Positions 8,443 to 18,024 of a stretch of DNA of 64,000 bases are shown one piece after another. Source of the DNA: Sphingomonas sp. LT1P40 (GTDB lineage: Bacteria > Pseudomonadota > Alphaproteobacteria > Sphingomonadales > Sphingomonadaceae). The notes beneath the pieces are model-generated. The model did not search any database, was not told the DNA's origin, and was given only the letters and a program-made list of their open reading frames with translations. The stretch covers positions 186,001 to 250,000 of the forward strand of contig NZ_JAXOJT010000002.1 of assembly GCF_036663835.1 (NCBI RefSeq), given 5' to 3'. The number at the start of each line of letters is the position of its first letter. The first letter of the stretch is position 1. A program made the translations under genes and the position numbers.

Positions 8443-9107
8443 TTGTCCAATTGCTCCAATAACGCCACCGCCGCCGCCGTTTCCGCCGCCGCCTTGCTCG
8501 ATCCCTCGCCCTCGGCCTCGGCCAGCTTGCCGATCGACACCCTCACGCGAAAGCGCGGCGCATGGCCGGGGCCGGAGCGGTCCAGCAATTCATAGTCCGG
8601 CGCGCGACGATTGTTCGCCGCCGCCCATTCCTGCAACGCCGACTTCGGGTGCTTCGGTGCCGACGCCTGCGCATCGATCCGGCTGTCCCACAATCGCCGC
8701 ACCAGCGCGCGTGCCGCGTCGAACCCGCGCTCGATGAAGAACGCCCCGATCAGCGCCTCCATCACATCGCCCAGCACATTGTCGCTGCCCGCCGCGCCAT
8801 CGTCGCGTGCCTGCTTGCCCAGCTTCAGATAGGCCGGCACGCCGATCTCGCGCGCGACGTCGGCGCACACCACGCCGGTCACCAGCGAGTTGAACCGCCG
8901 CGACAATTTCCCCTCGGGTTCGTCCGGAAAGCGCTGATACAGCCATTCCGCAACCGTCAGCCCCAGCACCCGGTCGCCCAGAAACTCCAGCCGCTCGTAA
9001 TTCGCCGCCGCCTGGCTGCCATGCGTCAACGCGCGTTCATAGGTCGTCAGATCCGCCGGGCTTTCCTTCAGCACCCCGGCCAGCCAGTCCGCCAGCGGCT
9101 CGTTCAA
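8439..9107 (-). CDS. rnc: Ribonuclease III
   Basis: 222 residues with the RNase III signature ERLEFLGDRVLGL and the second acidic site (LGDVMEALIGAFFIE), followed by a C-terminal double-stranded RNA-binding domain. It cleaves double-stranded RNA, including rRNA precursors. The chosen start is TTG at 9107, which overlaps the lepB stop as TTGA and leaves the family-typical N-terminus. An upstream extension within lepB is open but lacks family similarity. It is coupled at both ends within the lepB-rnc-era operon. Confidence 0.95.
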   Translation of the reverse strand: MNEPLADWLAGVLKESPADLTTYERALTHGSQAAANYERLEFLGDRVLGLTVAEWLYQRFPDEPEGKLSRRFNSLVTGVVCADVAREIGVPAYLKLGKQARDDGAAGSDNVLGDVMEALIGAFFIERGFDAARALVRRLWDSRIDAQASAPKHPKSALQEWAAANNRRAPDYELLDRSGPGHAPRFRVRVSIGKLAEAEGEGSSKAAAETAAAVALLEQLDK

Positions 9108-9994
9108 AAGCCATCCCCGACACGCTCGAACCGCGCCGCGCTTACCCAAGTCCACGGCTTGACCCATTCGGCGCTGCCATCGGTCGACCAGAAGCCGACC
9201 ACGGCCTTGCCCTGCAGATTCTCCATCGGCACGAACCGGATACCGCCACGGTTGACGCCGTCGCTGCCGACCGATGGCAGGAACCGGCTGTCGCTCGAAT
9301 TGTCGCGGTTGTCGCCCATCAGGAACACATGCCCCGCCGGCACGATGAACAAGTCGGTGTTGTCGGCAAAGGTTTCGCCCGAATCGAGCACGTCATAGGT
9401 CTTGCCACTGGGCAACGTCTCCCGAAAGCGGGGGATGCGGCACACGGTCCGGCCGTCCGCCTGCTGCACGAACGCGGGTTCGCAACCCCCGTCCGTACCC
9501 GGTCCCGCAATCGGGAAATTGGGGCTGATCGGCAGCACGAAATCGGCGATCCGCTGTTTCGGGATCGCCTTTCCGTTCAGGATCAGCTGGCCGCCGCGCA
9601 TCTGCACCGTATCGCCGGGCAGGCCGATGACGCGCTTGATCCAGTCGGTATCGTCGGTCGGCGGTGCCTTGAACACCACCACATCGCCGCGCGTCGGATC
9701 GTCGGCAAAGATGCGGCCGGGGATCAGCGGCAGGCTCCACGGCATCGAATGCTTCGAGTATCCGTAATTCCATTTGGTGATGAACAGGAAGTCGCCGACC
9801 AGCAATCGCGGCAGCATCGAACCCGACGGGATGCTGAACGGCGCGAAGATGAAACTGCGCACCACGAACACCAGGATCGCCAGCTTGACCAGGAATGTCA
9901 GCGTCTCGCGCAACTCCGAACGCGGCTTGACGGGCTGGGTCTGCGGCACAGGCGCGGGCGTGGCCGTGGAATCGGCGGGGGCGGTATCGTCCAT
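9104..9994 (-). CDS. lepB: Signal peptidase I
   Basis: 296 residues from ATG 9994. One N-terminal membrane segment (TFLVKLAILVFVVRSFIFAPF) leads into the catalytic Ser motif SIPSGSM. The Lys motif is in DWIKRVIGLPGD, and box E is MGDNRDNSSDSR. It cleaves signal peptides at the outer face of the inner membrane. An insertion with two Cys (GGCEPAF...RTVC) lies between the Lys motif and box E, a feature also seen in other sphingomonad enzymes. First gene of the lepB-rnc-era-nitrilase unit. Confidence 0.95.
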   Translation of the reverse strand: MDDTAPADSTATPAPVPQTQPVKPRSELRETLTFLVKLAILVFVVRSFIFAPFSIPSGSMLPRLLVGDFLFITKWNYGYSKHSMPWSLPLIPGRIFADDPTRGDVVVFKAPPTDDTDWIKRVIGLPGDTVQMRGGQLILNGKAIPKQRIADFVLPISPNFPIAGPGTDGGCEPAFVQQADGRTVCRIPRFRETLPSGKTYDVLDSGETFADNTDLFIVPAGHVFLMGDNRDNSSDSRFLPSVGSDGVNRGGIRFVPMENLQGKAVVGFWSTDGSAEWVKPWTWVSAARFERVGDGF

Positions 9995-10040
9995 ATGCGT
10001 GCCTTGCGCGGCCACTATGGCAGCGTCAAGGCGGCTTTCT

Positions 10041-10224
10041 AATCCTCCCCGGCACGAGCAACGGGTCGGATCGTCCCCCAGACGATCCTTGACCATGCGG
10101 GGCATGGTCAACCCGTTGCTGGGGACCGCGAAGCGGTGGAGGGGGCGTGAGGCAACGGAGTCCCGTGAGGAAGCCCCCCTCCGTCAGCGCTGTGCGCTGC
10201 CACCTCCCCTTGCCGGGGAGGATT
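10041..10224. repeat. 184-bp element with perfect 14-bp terminal inverted repeats
   Basis: The ends aatcctccccggca (10041-10054) and tgccggggaggatt (10211-10224) are exact reverse complements. The interior holds further short inverted segments, such as ccatgcggggcatgg and gcgctgtgcgc, and no gene. It fills the interval between the divergent lepB and pgi genes. The structure resembles a small non-coding palindromic element or MITE-like repeat. No target duplication is evident. Confidence 0.75.
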
Positions 10225-10292
10225 TAACGGCACGGGTAGCGATGCCCCATATGGCACGCTACATGCGCCGCGACGCGAACCGGAGACACACC

Positions 10293-11789
10293 ATGGCGAC
10301 CCCCGACTGGACTGCAATCGAGGCGCTTCCCCGTACGCCGCTGAAAGACCTGTTCGCCACCGACACCAGCCGCCTCGCGCTGCTCAGCACCGATGTCGCG
10401 GGCATCCATTTCGACTTCTCCAAGACGCATCTTGATGCGGCGGCGCTCGACGCCTTCACCGCCCTCGCCAAATCCGCCAACCTCGCGGGCAAGCGTGAAG
10501 CGCTGTTCGCGGGCGATATCGTCAACGTGACCGAAGGGCGCGCGGTCGAGCACACCGCCGAACGCGGCGAAGGGTCACCCGACAGCGTCGCCCGCGCCGC
10601 CGCCTTCCACGCCCGTATGCGCGGCCTGATCGACGCGATCGAGGCCGAAGCGCTTGGCCCCGTTGCCCACGTCGTCCATATCGGCATCGGCGGCTCCGCG
10701 CTTGGCCCCGAATTGCTGATCGACGCGCTGGGCCGTGAGGAAGCGCGCTACGACGTCGCCATCGTCTCCAATGTCGACGGCAGCGCGCTGGAGGAGGCGA
10801 TCTCCGCCTTCGATCCGCACGCCACCCTGCTGGTGATCGCGTCCAAAACCTTCACTACAACCGAAACGCTGTTGAACGCCGAATCCGCGCTCGACTGGAT
10901 GCGCGAACATGGCGTCGAGGACCCCTATGGCCGCGTCATCGCGCTCACCGCAGCACCCGACAAGGCGGTCGAATGGGGCATCGATGAAACTCGCGTGCTC
11001 CCCTTCGCCGAGAGCGTCGGCGGACGCTATTCGCTGTGGTCGTCGATCGGCTTCCCCGCCGCGCTCGCACTCGGCTGGGACGCGTTCGAGGCGATGCTGG
11101 ACGGTGCCGCCGAAATGGACCGCCATTTCCGCCTCACCGATCTGCGCAGCAACGCCCCGGTCCTCGCGGCGTTCGCCGACCTTTACTACACGCAGAACAG
11201 GGGCTGCGAGACGCGCGCCACCTTCGCCTATGACGAACGCCTGCGCCTGCTCCCCAGCTATCTGCAACAGCTTGAGATGGAATCGAACGGCAAGTCGGTG
11301 ACGGCCGAGGGCGCGCCCGTCGGCCGCGCCACCGCCCCGATCACCTGGGGCGGCGTCGGCACCGATGCCCAGCATGCCGTGTTCCAGCTGCTGCATCAGG
11401 GTACGCACCTCGTCCCGCTCGAATTCGTTGCCGTCATCGAACCCGGCGACACGCTGGCCGAGGATCACCACCGCCAGCTGCTCATCAACGCCTTTGCGCA
11501 GGGCGCAGCGCTGATGGCCGGTCGCGCCAATGACGACGGCGCGCGCAACTATCCCGGCGACCGCCCGTCCAGCACCATCCTGCTCGACGAACTCGACCCG
11601 CGCACCCTCGGCGCGCTGATTGCCTTCTACGAACACCGCACTTTCGTCAGCGCCGCCCTGCTCGGCATCAACCCGTTCGACCAGTTCGGCGTCGAACTGG
11701 GCAAGGAAATGGCCAGGGCAGCGGACCAGGGTGGACAGGATTTCGACCCCTCCACCGACGACCTGATCCGCCGGGCATTCGGGTCTTGA
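10293..11789 (+). CDS. pgi: Glucose-6-phosphate isomerase
   Basis: 498 residues, matching bacterial Pgi. Visible signatures are VVHIGIGGSALGPELL for phosphate binding, KTFTTTETLLN, GGRYSLWSSIGFP (close to the family signature), and a late HQGTHLVPLEF. It interconverts glucose-6-phosphate and fructose-6-phosphate, which also feeds GlmM-linked amino sugar synthesis. The start at 10293 follows a GGAG ribosome binding site ten bases upstream. The frame is open further upstream through a repeat element, but that part is not family-like. The stop overlaps the next start as TTGA. Confidence 0.96.
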   Translation: MATPDWTAIEALPRTPLKDLFATDTSRLALLSTDVAGIHFDFSKTHLDAAALDAFTALAKSANLAGKREALFAGDIVNVTEGRAVEHTAERGEGSPDSVARAAAFHARMRGLIDAIEAEALGPVAHVVHIGIGGSALGPELLIDALGREEARYDVAIVSNVDGSALEEAISAFDPHATLLVIASKTFTTTETLLNAESALDWMREHGVEDPYGRVIALTAAPDKAVEWGIDETRVLPFAESVGGRYSLWSSIGFPAALALGWDAFEAMLDGAAEMDRHFRLTDLRSNAPVLAAFADLYYTQNRGCETRATFAYDERLRLLPSYLQQLEMESNGKSVTAEGAPVGRATAPITWGGVGTDAQHAVFQLLHQGTHLVPLEFVAVIEPGDTLAEDHHRQLLINAFAQGAALMAGRANDDGARNYPGDRPSSTILLDELDPRTLGALIAFYEHRTFVSAALLGINPFDQFGVELGKEMARAADQGGQDFDPSTDDLIRRAFGS

Positions 11790-12079
11790 GCGACGACGAT
11801 TACGTTTATGATGAAGCCAGCGGCGAATGGGGTCCAGCCTCCCAGTTCGCCGCCGCGTCCGACACGCTCGAAGTCCGCGATTCGGTCGGGAATATCCTGA
11901 CCGACGGCGATCAGGTCACCCTAATCAAGGACCTGACCGTCAAAGGCGCAGGCCAGACGCTAAAACGCGGCACCCTGATCAAATCGATCCGCCTGACCGG
12001 CGACGCGCAGGAAATCGACTGCAAGTTTGACGGCATCAAAGGGTTGGTTCTGCGCGCGGAGTTTGTGCGGAAGCGTTGA
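11786..12079 (+). CDS. PhnA/YjdM C-terminal domain protein
   Basis: 97 residues resembling the C-terminal domain of PhnA (YjdM) proteins: DGDQVTLIKDLTVKG followed by LKRGTLIKSIRLTGD and IDCKFDGIKGLVLRAEFVRK. The zinc-ribbon N-terminus of full-length YjdM is absent and replaced by a short acidic stretch. Despite the old name, a role in phosphonate use is not established for this domain. It starts with TTG inside the pgi stop (TTGA overlap) and is therefore coupled to pgi. Confidence 0.8.
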   Translation: MSDDDYVYDEASGEWGPASQFAAASDTLEVRDSVGNILTDGDQVTLIKDLTVKGAGQTLKRGTLIKSIRLTGDAQEIDCKFDGIKGLVLRAEFVRKR

Positions 12080-12137
12080 GGTTTGGGATCAGGCTTTGAC
12101 CATCTGCTATTGGGTGGAAAGCAGCCGTTGCGGACCG

Positions 12138-12497
12138 TCAGGCGAGGTTCCCGCATTCAACCTTTCTTGCCGCAACAATTTTAGAAACGACAAAATAGGG
12201 CCGGTTGGCCCGGTCAACCTCTCCATTGAGACTACCCTGGATACGCAATGCGAGGCAGGTATCTGATGCGTCTAACCTGAGAGGGGCAAGCGCTGCGAAC
12301 CGTTTTTGATCGCGCGGGTTGGGCAGAAGAAGAACAAATACACTGCTATCTGACGCGCGGAAGTAAGCGTACTCACCAGAAAACCAAACGCCTTTATTCT
12401 CTATTCGTTGGTTACCGGAAACCGTGCGCGGCTCGGTCGCGCATCCACCTACGAGCCAAACTAACCAAAACGCGATAAGTGCGTGTCTAAAGATCAT
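12138..12497 (-). CDS. Putative lipoprotein of unknown function
   Basis: 119 residues starting at ATG 12497, chosen because a GGAGGA ribosome binding site lies five bases upstream. The N-terminus is a lipoprotein signal ending in WLVGGC, so Cys becomes the lipidated residue and the protein is probably anchored in the outer membrane. The mature part is small and mixed alpha/beta with two more Cys. Base composition is clearly lower in GC than the neighbours, hinting at recent acquisition. I do not recognise the family. Confidence 0.65.
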   Translation of the reverse strand: MIFRHALIAFWLVWLVGGCATEPRTVSGNQRIENKGVWFSGEYAYFRASDSSVFVLLLPNPRDQKRFAALAPLRLDASDTCLALRIQGSLNGEVDRANRPYFVVSKIVAARKVECGNLA

Positions 12498-12579
12498 GAG
12501 TCCTCCGAGCGTCATCTCTTAGGCGCGCCATCATTACCATGTCAGGGCTAAAATTGGGTCGTTTGCCGATCCCCTATCG

Positions 12580-12682
12580 TCACCCCGGCCTTGTGCTGGG
12601 GCCCACGCAGCCTCACCGGCTGACCTCCAGCCGCTTGTCCAAAGCCCGCCTCCCGGTGGGCCCCGGCACAGGGCCGGGGTGG
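12580..12682. repeat. Inverted repeat upstream of gor
   Basis: Arms 12580-12605 and 12657-12682 pair over about 26 bases with a few mismatches (caccccggccttgtgctggg against its complement). Similar sequence (tcaccccggcc) recurs at about 37199. It is a dispersed stem-loop repeat with no coding content, lying between the lipoprotein gene and gor. Confidence 0.75.
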
Positions 12683-12781
12683 CCAAAAGGGTAGGCAGCG
12701 ATCCCCCAACGCAAAGCGTGCGTTGGCATCCACCCCGCCTGCGCCTATCTGCGGCTCCAGCGCGACGAACCGGAGACCACC

Positions 12782-14128
12782 ATGCCCGATTACGACTACG
12801 ACCTCTTCGTCATCGGCGCAGGTTCCGGCGGTGTCCGCGCCTCGCGCGTTTCCGCAGCGCACGGGGCAAAGGTCGCCATCGCCGAGGAATATCGCGTCGG
12901 CGGCACCTGCGTCATTCGCGGCTGTGTGCCGAAAAAACTGCTGATCTATGGCGCGCATTTCGCCGAGGATCTGAAGGACGCCCGCCGGTTCGGCTGGAAC
13001 GTCCCCGATTGCGATTTCGAATGGGCGACCCTGCGCGACAATGTGCTGGCCGAGGTCGACCGGCTGAACGCCGCCTACACCAACACCCTCGACAGCCACG
13101 GCGTCGAGGTCATCCACGAACGCGCCACCGTCTCCGGCCCGAACGAAGTCACGCTCGCCAGCGGTCGCAAGATCAGCGCGGGTAAAATTCTGATCGCAGT
13201 CGGCGCACGCCCGCTCGTCCCCGAATGCCCCGGCCACGAACATGGCATCACCTCGAACGAGGTGTTCCATCTCGACGCTCTGCCAAAGCGCGTCCTGATC
13301 GCGGGCGCAGGCTATATCGCCAATGAATTCGCCGGTATCTTCAACGAACTCGGCAGCAAGGTGACGCTGATCAACCGCAGCGACGTGATCCTGCGCGGCT
13401 ATGACGAACAGATCCGCGACCGCCTGCTCCAGATCAGCATGACCAAGGGCATCGACTTCCGCTTCCACGCCGAGTTCCGCGGGATCGAGAAACAGGCCGA
13501 TGGCAGCCTGCTCGTCTCGATGACCGAACACGAGGATATGGAGGTCGACTGCGTCCTGTTCGCCACCGGTCGCGTGCCCAATACCGAAGGGCTGGGGCTG
13601 GCGGAGGCTGGCGTCGAACTCGACGACAAGGGCGCAATCGTTGTGGGTGCCGACAACAAATCCACCATCGACTCGATCTACGCCGTTGGAGACGTCACCA
13701 ACCGCGTGCAACTAACGCCCGTCGCGATCCGCGAAGGTCAGGCCTTCGCCGACACCGTGTTCGGCGACAAGCCCACCACCGTCGACTATGGCTGCATCCC
13801 CGCCGCCGTGTTCAGCCATCCCCCGATCGCGGGCGTCGGCATGACCGAGGGGCAGGCCAAGCAGAAATACGGCTCGGTCAAGGTCTACACCTCCGACTTC
13901 CGCCCGATGAAGAACGTGCTGGCGAACCGCAACGAACGCGCGCTCTACAAGATGATCTGCCATGCGGAGACCGGCAAAGTCCTCGGCCTCCACATGATCG
14001 GCCCGGATTCGCCGGAGATTTTGCAGGCGGCGGCAGTGGCGGTGAAGGCCGGCCTGACCAAGGACGACTTCGACCAGACCGTGGCGCTGCATCCGAGCAT
14101 GGCGGAAGAACTGGTGCTGATGAAATAA
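12782..14128 (+). CDS. gor: Glutathione-disulfide reductase
   Basis: 448 residues of the class I pyridine nucleotide-disulfide oxidoreductases. FAD motif GAGSGGVRAS begins near 12. The redox pair is Cys43 and Cys48 in GGTCVIRGCVPKK; the usual VN between them is IR here. The NADPH-binding GAGYIANEFAG and the C-terminal dimerisation part with LHPSMAEEL are present; the His-x-x-x-x-Glu pair completes the active site. It regenerates reduced glutathione in the cytoplasm. A GGAG ribosome binding site precedes ATG 12782. A hairpin with a following T-stretch lies just after the stop. Confidence 0.93.
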   Translation: MPDYDYDLFVIGAGSGGVRASRVSAAHGAKVAIAEEYRVGGTCVIRGCVPKKLLIYGAHFAEDLKDARRFGWNVPDCDFEWATLRDNVLAEVDRLNAAYTNTLDSHGVEVIHERATVSGPNEVTLASGRKISAGKILIAVGARPLVPECPGHEHGITSNEVFHLDALPKRVLIAGAGYIANEFAGIFNELGSKVTLINRSDVILRGYDEQIRDRLLQISMTKGIDFRFHAEFRGIEKQADGSLLVSMTEHEDMEVDCVLFATGRVPNTEGLGLAEAGVELDDKGAIVVGADNKSTIDSIYAVGDVTNRVQLTPVAIREGQAFADTVFGDKPTTVDYGCIPAAVFSHPPIAGVGMTEGQAKQKYGSVKVYTSDFRPMKNVLANRNERALYKMICHAETGKVLGLHMIGPDSPEILQAAAVAVKAGLTKDDFDQTVALHPSMAEELVLMK

Positions 14129-14130
14129 TA

Positions 14131-14209
14131 CCCGTCACCCCAGCGAAAGCTGGGGTCTCAGGCGGCAGGGGAAGCCCTAACGAGACCCCAGCTTCCGCTG
14201 GGGTGACGG
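14131..14209. terminator. Nested inverted repeat, probable bidirectional terminator
   Basis: Arms 14131-14158 and 14183-14209 are near-perfect reverse complements, and each arm is itself a small hairpin (ccccagcgaaagctgggg). The right side is followed by gattttac. It lies between the convergent gor and symporter genes, the expected place for a shared terminator. The sequence also resembles other stem-loop repeats in the window. Confidence 0.7.
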
Positions 14210-14212
14210 ATT

Positions 14213-15472
14213 TTACTCAGCGCGCAACAGTTCGTCGGCCTCGCTCTCCTCACCACCCTCACCCGCAATCGCCCGCGTCGCCCCGACATCCATCGCGACA
14301 TTGCCGACCGTGCGGAAAATGTCCGGGATCGTCTCCACCGCCACCAGCAGCCCCAGCGGCGCGATCGGCACACCCATCGCAATAGCGATCGGCGCGATCG
14401 ACGACACGAAGCTGATCGTCCCCGGCAACCCCACCGCACCCATCGTGGTGATCGCCGCCGCCGCCCACCCCGCCGCCAGCTGCCCCGCGCCCAGCTCGAT
14501 CCCCAGCCAGTGCGCGACATAGATCGCCACCGCGAAATTCATCGCCGGCCCCGTCCAGCGGAACAGCGCCACCGCCAGCGGCAGCACGACACCCGCCCGC
14601 GCCACCGGCACGCCCAGCGTCTCGGTTGATCGCAGCATTGCGGGCAGGCTGGCCAGCGACGATTGCGTGCTCGCCGCCACCGATTGCGACGGCAGGATCG
14701 CGCGCACGAACCGGGCAGGTGACACCTTGGCGAACACCCACGCAAACGGCACCGCCAGCAACCACAGCACGATCCCCACCGCGCTCACGATCAGCACATA
14801 ATGCAGCAGCGCCCCGAACGCCGACGTGCCCGCGCGCGCCCCGACGACATAAGCCAGCGCCCCGACCCCGATCGGCCCCAGCCACAAGACCCAGTTGATG
14901 ACCACCAGCATCGCATTGCCGACCGCCTGGAAAAACCCGGTCAGCCGCACCCGCTCCTCATCCGGCAACCGCGTGATCGCAAAGGCGAACACGGTCGTGA
15001 ACAGGATCATCGGCAGAAACGCGTCGTTCGCCGCCGACGCGATCGGGTTGGACGGCACCAGCGCCACCACGAACGCCGAGAAAGGCGGCACCTCCCCGGT
15101 CGGCGGCGCGCTGCCCAATGCATCGCGCAGCGCCCCGGCCAGCTCCCCGCCCAACGGAAACGCCGACAACAGCCCCAGCGCAATCGCCCCGCCCAGCGCC
15201 GACGACACCCACAACAGCACGATGAACGCGATGAACGCCCGTCGCGCCAGCGTGCTCGCCTTCGCCGCCTCCGCCGTCGCCGCGATCCCGGTTATCAGCA
15301 GCGACACGACCAGCGGCACGATCGTCATCTGCAACGCGTGCAGCCACATCGTCCCGATCGGCTGCACCCAGTCCGCCGCCTGCAACGCCCCCGCCGGCGC
15401 GAACGCCGCCGCCGCGATCCCCAGCGCAAGGCCCAGAATCAGGGCTGCAAAAATCCGTGTCGGCTGCGACAT
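14213..15472 (-). CDS. Dicarboxylate/amino acid:cation symporter (DAACS family)
   Basis: 419 residues with about eight membrane segments plus the two re-entrant loops of the GltP/DctA fold. The serine-rich hairpin STQSSLASLPAML and the later PLAVALFRWTGPAMNFAVAIY and TTMGAVGLPGTISF regions are the substrate- and ion-binding parts of this family. It imports acidic amino acids or C4-dicarboxylates with Na+ or H+. Specificity cannot be read from the sequence. It stands alone on the minus strand between gor and glmM. Confidence 0.9.
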   Translation of the reverse strand: MSQPTRIFAALILGLALGIAAAAFAPAGALQAADWVQPIGTMWLHALQMTIVPLVVSLLITGIAATAEAAKASTLARRAFIAFIVLLWVSSALGGAIALGLLSAFPLGGELAGALRDALGSAPPTGEVPPFSAFVVALVPSNPIASAANDAFLPMILFTTVFAFAITRLPDEERVRLTGFFQAVGNAMLVVINWVLWLGPIGVGALAYVVGARAGTSAFGALLHYVLIVSAVGIVLWLLAVPFAWVFAKVSPARFVRAILPSQSVAASTQSSLASLPAMLRSTETLGVPVARAGVVLPLAVALFRWTGPAMNFAVAIYVAHWLGIELGAGQLAAGWAAAAITTMGAVGLPGTISFVSSIAPIAIAMGVPIAPLGLLVAVETIPDIFRTVGNVAMDVGATRAIAGEGGEESEADELLRAE

Positions 15473-15544
15473 ACTCGCCCTTAATCAAAAGCGGCGCTAC
15501 CAACGCGCCACGGAAGCTTCTAAACAGGCGCAAAGCGGGCGGAT

Positions 15545-16885
15545 ATGGCAAGAAAATATTTCGGAACCGACGGAATTCGCGGCAAGACCAACGTCCATCC
15601 GATGACCGCGGCGATGGCGATGAAGGTCGGCATGGCGGCGGGAAAGCACTTCCTGCGCGGCGATCACAAACATCGCGTGGTGATCGGCAAGGACACGCGC
15701 CTGTCGGGCTATATGCTCGAAAGCGCGCTAGTCGCTGGCTTTACCAGCGTCGGCATGGACGTCGTACTGGTCGGCCCGATGCCCACCCCCGCCGTGGCGA
15801 TGCTGACGCAATCGATGCGCGCAGACCTCGGCGTGATGATTTCCGCCAGCCACAATCCGTTCGCCGATAACGGACTGAAACTGTTCGGCCCGGACGGCTA
15901 CAAATTGTCCGACGCGGACGAGGAAGCGATCGAGGCGTTGCTGGACGGCGACCTGCCGCTCGCCGCCGCCGCCGAAATCGGCCGCGCCAAGCGCATCGAC
16001 GATGCCAAGGGCCGCTATATCCACTTCGCCAAATCGACCTTCCCCACCGATTTGCGGCTCGACGGGCTAAAGGTGGTGGTCGATTGCGCCAATGGTGCGG
16101 CCTATCAGGTCGCCCCCTCGGCCTTGTGGGAACTCGGTGCCGAGGTCATTGCGATCGGCGTCGAGCCGAACGGCAAGAACATCAACGATCAGGTCGGCTC
16201 GACCGCGCCGCTGACTTTGTGCGAGACCGTCGTCGCGTCCGGCGCACATATCGGCATCGCGCTGGACGGCGATGCCGACCGGCTGATCGTTGCGGACGAG
16301 CATGGCGAAGTGGTTGACGGCGATCAGCTGATGGCGACGATCGCCGGCGGCTGGGCGCGGCAGGGGCGGTTGCAGGGCGGCGGCCTCGTCGCCACCGTCA
16401 TGTCCAACCTCGGCCTCGAACGCCATCTCTCGGCACAGGGTCTCGGCCTGATTCGCACCAATGTCGGCGACCGCCATGTGCTGGAGAAGATGCGTTCGTC
16501 CGGTTACAATGTCGGCGGCGAACAGTCGGGCCACATCATCCTGACGGACTACGCCACCACCGGCGACGGCCTGGTCGCGGCGCTGCAAGTTCTCGCCGAA
16601 CTGGTCCGCGCCGGTGCCCCGGCCAGCGAAGTCCTCCACCGTTTCGACCCGCTCCCGCAACTCCTGAAGAACGTCCGTTTCGCCGGCGGCAAACCGCTGG
16701 ACGACGCGCGGGTCAAGGACGCGATCGCCGCCGCCGAAGCCGAACTCGACGGCACCGGCCGCCTGCTCATCCGCAAGTCCGGCACCGAACCCCTGATCCG
16801 CGTGATGGCCGAAGGCGAGGACATGGCGCAGGTCGAAACGGTCGTGAACCGCATATGCGACGCCGTGCGCGTGGCGGCAGCCTGA
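15545..16885 (+). CDS. glmM: Phosphoglucosamine mutase
   Basis: 446 residues. Start [13 protein letters not shown] is typical of GlmM. The active-site phosphoserine loop is [13 protein letters not shown], the metal loop DGDADR, the sugar loop GGEQSGH and the phosphate loop [12 protein letters not shown]. It converts glucosamine-6-phosphate to glucosamine-1-phosphate for peptidoglycan and lipopolysaccharide precursors. The stop overlaps the DUF1272 start by one base. The upstream 70 bases carry no clear ribosome binding site beyond an aaagcgggcgg stretch. Confidence 0.97.
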   Translation: MARKYFGTDGIRGKTNVHPMTAAMAMKVGMAAGKHFLRGDHKHRVVIGKDTRLSGYMLESALVAGFTSVGMDVVLVGPMPTPAVAMLTQSMRADLGVMISASHNPFADNGLKLFGPDGYKLSDADEEAIEALLDGDLPLAAAAEIGRAKRIDDAKGRYIHFAKSTFPTDLRLDGLKVVVDCANGAAYQVAPSALWELGAEVIAIGVEPNGKNINDQVGSTAPLTLCETVVASGAHIGIALDGDADRLIVADEHGEVVDGDQLMATIAGGWARQGRLQGGGLVATVMSNLGLERHLSAQGLGLIRTNVGDRHVLEKMRSSGYNVGGEQSGHIILTDYATTGDGLVAALQVLAELVRAGAPASEVLHRFDPLPQLLKNVRFAGGKPLDDARVKDAIAAAEAELDGTGRLLIRKSGTEPLIRVMAEGEDMAQVETVVNRICDAVRVAAA

Positions 16886-17118
16886 TGCTGGAAATGCGCC
16901 CCGACTGCGAACGCTGCGGCACTGACCTCCCCGCCGATCAGGGCGGCGCGTTCATTTGCTCGTTCGAATGCACCTTCTGCGCGATGTGCGCCGATGCCGT
17001 GGACGAACGCTGCCCCAATTGCGGCGGCGAACTCCTCGACCGCCCGACCCGAACCGGCGGCGCACTGCGCACGCATCCGGCGAGCACGGAGCGACGCTTC
17101 GGCGAGGATGGCGGTTGA
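16885..17118 (+). CDS. DUF1272 domain-containing zinc-ribbon-like protein
   Basis: 77 residues starting [12 protein letters not shown]. Cysteine pairs are spaced as CERC, CSFEC, CAMC and CPNC, the pattern of DUF1272, probably binding two zinc ions. Function is unknown for the family. It overlaps glmM at its start and the next gene at its end (TTGA at 17115-17118), so it sits in a tightly coupled trio. The tail after residue 55 is low-complexity and not conserved-looking. Confidence 0.88.
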   Translation: MLEMRPDCERCGTDLPADQGGAFICSFECTFCAMCADAVDERCPNCGGELLDRPTRTGGALRTHPASTERRFGEDGG

Positions 17119-17977
17119 CCCGGGTTGCGGTGGTCGGCACCGGTGCCGTCGGCGCCACCATCGCCGCCTGGCTGATCGCAAACCCGGCATATGCGGTCGA
17201 ACTCTGCGTCCGCACCCCGTTCGACCGCCTGCGTGTCGAGACTCCGGTTGGTATGCTGGACAGCCAGCCAATCCAGCACACCGACCCGGCAACCGCGACT
17301 GAAGTCGACTGGGTCATCGTCGCAACCAAGACTTATGACGCGCCGGGTGCCGCCCGCTGGCTCGAACGGCTGGCCGGACCGCACACCCGCGTCGCCATCC
17401 TCCAGAACGGCGTCGAGCATCGATCGCGCTTTCCCGGCCTCGACCCGGCGCAAATCGTCCCCGTCATCGTCGATATCCCGGCCGAGCGGCGCGCGCCCGG
17501 CGACGTCATCCAGCGCCGGACGGGCACGATGCTGGTCCCGGCCGATGCGGCGGGCAAAGCCTTCACTGCGCTTTTCACCCACACGCCGATCGACGTGCAA
17601 TGCACCGACGACTGGCTCAGCGCGGCGTGGCGCAAACTTGCCATCAACTGCGCCGGCGCCGTCAACGCGCTGACGCTGCGCCCGGCGGTGTCGCGCATGA
17701 ACCGGATGCGGCGGCGCTGATGCATGCGCTGGTCGTCGAATGCATCGCCGTCGGACGGGCAGAGGGCGCACAGCTCGACGATGCACTCGCCGACCGGGTC
17801 GTCGCCGGATATCGCGCCGATCCGGCAGATGCGGTGAACTCGATCCTCGCCGACCGGCTCGCGGGCCGCCCGACCGAGGCGGATGCCCGCAACGGCGTGA
17901 TCGCCCGGCTCGGCGCACACCACGGCATCGCCACCCCGCTCAACGACATGGCGGATCGCATCATCCGGTTGAGTTAA
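17115..17977 (+). pseudogene. Ketopantoate reductase-like oxidoreductase with a single-base frameshift
   Basis: The N-terminal two thirds read VAVVGTGAVGATIA (Rossmann GxGxxG), LQNGVEH and WRKLAINCAGAVNALTLR, the pattern of ApbA/PanE reductases. This frame ends at 17720. The C-terminal helical domain continues in another frame from about 17690 (EPDAAALMHALVVEC to the stop at 17977). Restoring one G in the GG pair near 17684-17688 would rejoin the two frames into about 287 residues, the family size. It is either a recent pseudogene or a sequencing error. The TTG start is coupled to the DUF1272 stop. A second functional panE elsewhere cannot be judged. Confidence 0.8.
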
Positions 17978-18024
17978 GGTGACTGAACGCGCCCCGCCGT
18001 CGACGTTGCCAGCGCCCTGGAGCG

